Translations under genes and position numbers: made by a program
Shown: piece by piece, positions 36,379 to 38,114 of the stretch
How the letters are laid out: each line of letters opens with the position of its first letter
How positions within the stretch are numbered: the first letter of the stretch is position 1
The notes under the pieces: generated by a model
The model's input: the letters and a program-made list of their open reading frames with translations, nothing else
Told to the model about the DNA's origin: nothing
Databases searched by the model: none
DNA from: Methanosarcina sp.
GTDB lineage: Archaea > Halobacteriota > Methanosarcinia > Methanosarcinales > Methanosarcinaceae
Reading direction: 5' to 3'
DNA length: 38,114 nucleotides
Assembly: GCA_003164755.1 (NCBI GenBank)
Contig: PLUB01000032.1
Location: 1-38,114 of the forward strand

Positions 36379-36594
36379 ATGGATCACAAAAAAGCAATCA
36401 AAATAGGATTTACTTGTTTTACTCTTTGTATAATGGGATTATGCTTATTAGAGATAGCAGGCACAACGCCGGAATCAGATGCTTGGTATAATAAAGGATA
36501 TGCTTTATCTCAACAAAATAAATTCGATGAATCAATAAAAGCCTATGACAAAGCAATTGAAATTAACCCGCAACTCAGGAGCTCGGCACAATAA
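36379..36594 (+). CDS. Short TPR protein with signal anchor
   Basis: The 71-aa product starts MDHKKAIKIGFTCFTLCIMG, a signal or membrane anchor (about residues 8-29, ending EIAGT), then SDAWYNKGYALSQQNKFDES, IKAYDKAIEINPQ: one complete tetratricopeptide repeat of the Methanosarcina type (AWYNKGxAL...YDEAIKAYDKAIEINP). It stops after RSSAQ. Related proteins carry many such repeats, so this is probably the 5' remainder of a longer gene. TTGGAG lies seven bases before the ATG, which is why I prefer it to the longer frame from 36205. Confidence 0.65.
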   Translation: MDHKKAIKIGFTCFTLCIMGLCLLEIAGTTPESDAWYNKGYALSQQNKFDESIKAYDKAIEINPQLRSSAQ

Positions 36595-36889
36595 AAGTAA
36601 TTTATCTAAATGGATTAAATAAATCAGACTTGTAGATTGAATAGTTACTTAATTTTCATTTTTTTAATGATAGTGTGTTGAAAGTCCGTAAAATCTGATT
36701 TACTCTATGTTATTTTCTTTCATCACAAAAAATAGAATTTATCGTTTTTAATGATGCGGAAGTTTTCGCACAAAACCTAACCAGCTTAGGGTTAAGATAA
36801 TTCAAGCTTTTTAACCAAAACTATTCACTGTTTAATCATTTTATCATGAAATCAAAGTACTCATAGAACTTATGACAGGTTACGAATTT

Positions 36890-37202
36890 TCACATTCCCC
36901 GTGTAGCTCTGTCTCCTGCCTGATCTGCTTCTTTCTGACAAACATAAGCGCCGCTCTTGGTGTTCCCCATACCAATGTTGACCTTTGTAATGATAGATGC
37001 CTGTTGGAAGATTAAGCCACACGACAGTATCTGTTGGACAATGCAGTTTGGCTGATTGCTCTGTATTGAATAATTGCAGTCCGTTGTTGTTGTGATGGGG
37101 TGCATCGGCGCTTATTGCCGGCGCTGTCAATACTGCTACAAAAAAAACACATAGTAGAATACCCAGTATCTTTTTTGTTTGGTTGAATGTTTGTTTTCCC
37201 AT
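36890..37202 (-). pseudogene. Secreted sunset-domain protein, frameshifted
   Basis: ATG 37202 (GGAG ten bases before) gives MGKQTFNQTKKILGILLCVF and a signal peptide ending LTAPAISADA, then CPTDTVVWLNLPTGIYHYKG and QHWYG. In GGGG at 36965-36968 the frame slips; removing one G gives NTKSGAYVCQKEADQAGDRA and TGA at 36890. VWLNxxxGIYHYxGxxWYGxTKxGxYxxExEAxxAGxRA is the sunset-domain pattern. The signal-peptide type matches the other secreted proteins of this window. A single indel in a homopolymer could be real, phase-variable or a sequencing error. Confidence 0.68.
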
Positions 37203-37540
37203 TTGTCTAGACTCCAAAATTTTCTTATACATACACTTGAAAATATATTTTGTATTTTAAAAATGTTGGCATAATAATTACTTTTAATTTATTAGGCTGT
37301 TTTTATAACATTTTTAACTCAGTAAGTCAAATGGTGCATTATTTTTTACTCCACTGCATAGTCATTTTGGTGTAAAACTCGTTTTATCTAGTTTCCGTCA
37401 TCCACTGGCAAAAAAGACATTTTATAATACATTGTTCAAGTTCAAAGTCTAATAAATCAAAAGCTATAGAAGCGCCCAGAACAAAAAATGAATAGTGAAA
37501 TATTTTCTATTAAAAATGTATCAAGTTCGGATAAAAAATC
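37203..37540. other. Intergenic, 338 bp, nothing recognised
   Basis: AT-rich DNA between the sunset-domain gene start and the end of the terminase-like gene. Confidence 0.4.
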
Positions 37541-37912
37541 CTAACTAGTTAAAACCTTATTACCTTCTTCAACTCTATCAAACTTCGCTAGAATTTCTAT
37601 TCGAATGCTATCGGCATCATTGACAATTAATTCAACATTCACATTCTTATTCTCTGAGACAAGATTTGTTTTTCGATATATTCTTCTGCCGAAATCTTCA
37701 CTAAAGCGACGCTCGAGTATCCAAATACATATCCGAGTGTCTCCAGCCTTTGCTGCCAAGTTTAGGCGTTCCAAAAGTGTTTTAGCGGCATCAGCATTGC
37801 ATTTGTTAATGTATTGTGAAAACTTAAAATATTTCCCTGCTTTCTCTGTCTTACCTTTTTGGTACCATGAATTGAACGTCTGGTATGTTACGCTGGCTGA
37901 ATTAGCAGCTAG
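37541..37912 (-). pseudogene. Terminase-small-subunit-like HTH protein, 5' end cut off by an IS element
   Basis: The minus-strand frame from the IS boundary reads LAANSASVTYQTFNSWYQKG, KTEKAGKYFKFSQYINKCN, ADAAKTLLERLNLAAKAGD, TRICIWILERRFSEDFGRR, then VSENKNVNVELIVNDADSIR and EILAKFDRVEEGNK. A helix-turn-helix with SxxTYxxWxxxG, then an Ala-rich helix and WILERRxxxxFG, is the plan of phage terminase small subunits and related proteins. The start codon and first ~30 residues are lost: the frame changes into IS6-type end sequence at about 37912. The second, more decayed copy is at 23980-24154. Confidence 0.68.
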
Positions 37913-38114
37913 GGTTCCGTTGCAAAAAATCCTTTCTAATGATACAATAGAATAAAAAGGAAATCAAAGATAGTAATATGCTATCTAATTCCTTTAAATG
38001 GAATCATTATGAAGGAGAAATTATTCTATTGAATGTAAGATGGTACTTAAAATACCCATTGAGCTATAGAAATTTAAAGGAACTGATGATAGAAAGAGGA
38101 ATTCAAGTTGATTC
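37913..38114 (+). mobile_element. IS6-family insertion sequence, left end, partial
   Basis: Begins GGTTCCGTTGCAAA at 37913, matching the IS6-family terminal repeat (GGxxCTGTTGCAAA). The transposase starts 65 bp inside and runs off the window. The right end and target duplication are not visible. Confidence 0.75.
37978..38114 (+). CDS. IS6-family transposase, N-terminal part
   Basis: ATG 37978 opens a frame to the window end (45 codons): MLSNSFKWNHYEGE, then IILLNVRWYLKYPLSYRNLK and ELMIERGIQVD. FKWxHxxxEIILLxVRWYLRYPLSYRxLxELMxERG is the conserved N-terminal helix-turn-helix region of IS6/IS240 transposases; the DDE catalytic residues lie beyond the window. No strong ribosome site is visible, as usual for IS genes. 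The frame is intact so far, so the copy may be active. Confidence 0.88.
   Translation, partial: MLSNSFKWNHYEGEIILLNVRWYLKYPLSYRNLKELMIERGIQVD

Overview
The window is almost certainly from a Methanosarcina-like methanogenic archaeon. The evidence is archaeal: ribosomal proteins L12/P1, P0, L1 and L11, Spt5/NusG, SecE, FtsZ, the proteasome ATPase PAN, MBF1, split GMP synthase, the archaeosine radical-SAM enzyme, the anaerobic cobalamin pathway, and several small families I associate with Methanosarcina (DUF2769, sunset-domain, YVTN surface proteins). Assignments rest on recognising sequence by eye; no database search was possible.

Layout. 1-4.9 kb is AT-rich accessory DNA: the start of a GNAT acetyltransferase at the edge, then a string of broken small genes (secreted His/Gly/Trp-rich proteins, a DUF2892 membrane protein, a DUF1269 protein) and an 81-bp tandem duplication. 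4.9-13.7 kb is the conserved information-processing block on the minus strand: ftsZ, secE-nusG, L11, L1-P0-L12, with DUF99 and PAN, and MBF1 diverging from PAN. 14.1-17.7 kb is central metabolism: a COG1099 hydrolase, an NADP-type isocitrate dehydrogenase, and a convergent Re-citrate-synthase-like enzyme; the last two fit an oxidative citrate-to-2-oxoglutarate branch. 18.6-23.3 kb is a cobalamin (corrin ring) run on the plus strand: cbiT, cbiL, cbiF, cbiG (N and C halves as separate genes), cbiH, cbiC. These make the corrinoid needed by methyltransferases in methanogenesis.

23.3-32.9 kb is a second accessory region, very AT-rich and full of remnants: a terminase-small-subunit-like fragment, more secreted-protein genes, a YVTN beta-propeller pseudogene, a truncated acetolactate decarboxylase, a Cys-rich secreted protein, an inverted-repeat element, a pair of diverged ~100-bp repeats with a shared hairpin, a frameshifted pentapeptide-repeat gene, DUF2769, and two Fe-S genes, one frameshifted and one missing a ligand in each cluster. 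33.3-35.4 kb returns to housekeeping (archaeosine synthase radical-SAM subunit, GMP synthase B). The end holds a short TPR protein, a frameshifted sunset-domain protein and a second terminase-like gene cut by an IS6-family element that runs off the window.

Main points for a second look: cbiG has no ATG/GTG/TTG start but a strong Shine-Dalgarno before ATA; several decayed accessory genes carry TGA exactly where Trp is expected; an 18-base motif recurs near housekeeping genes; and the 28-kb repeat pair looks like a structured RNA leader.
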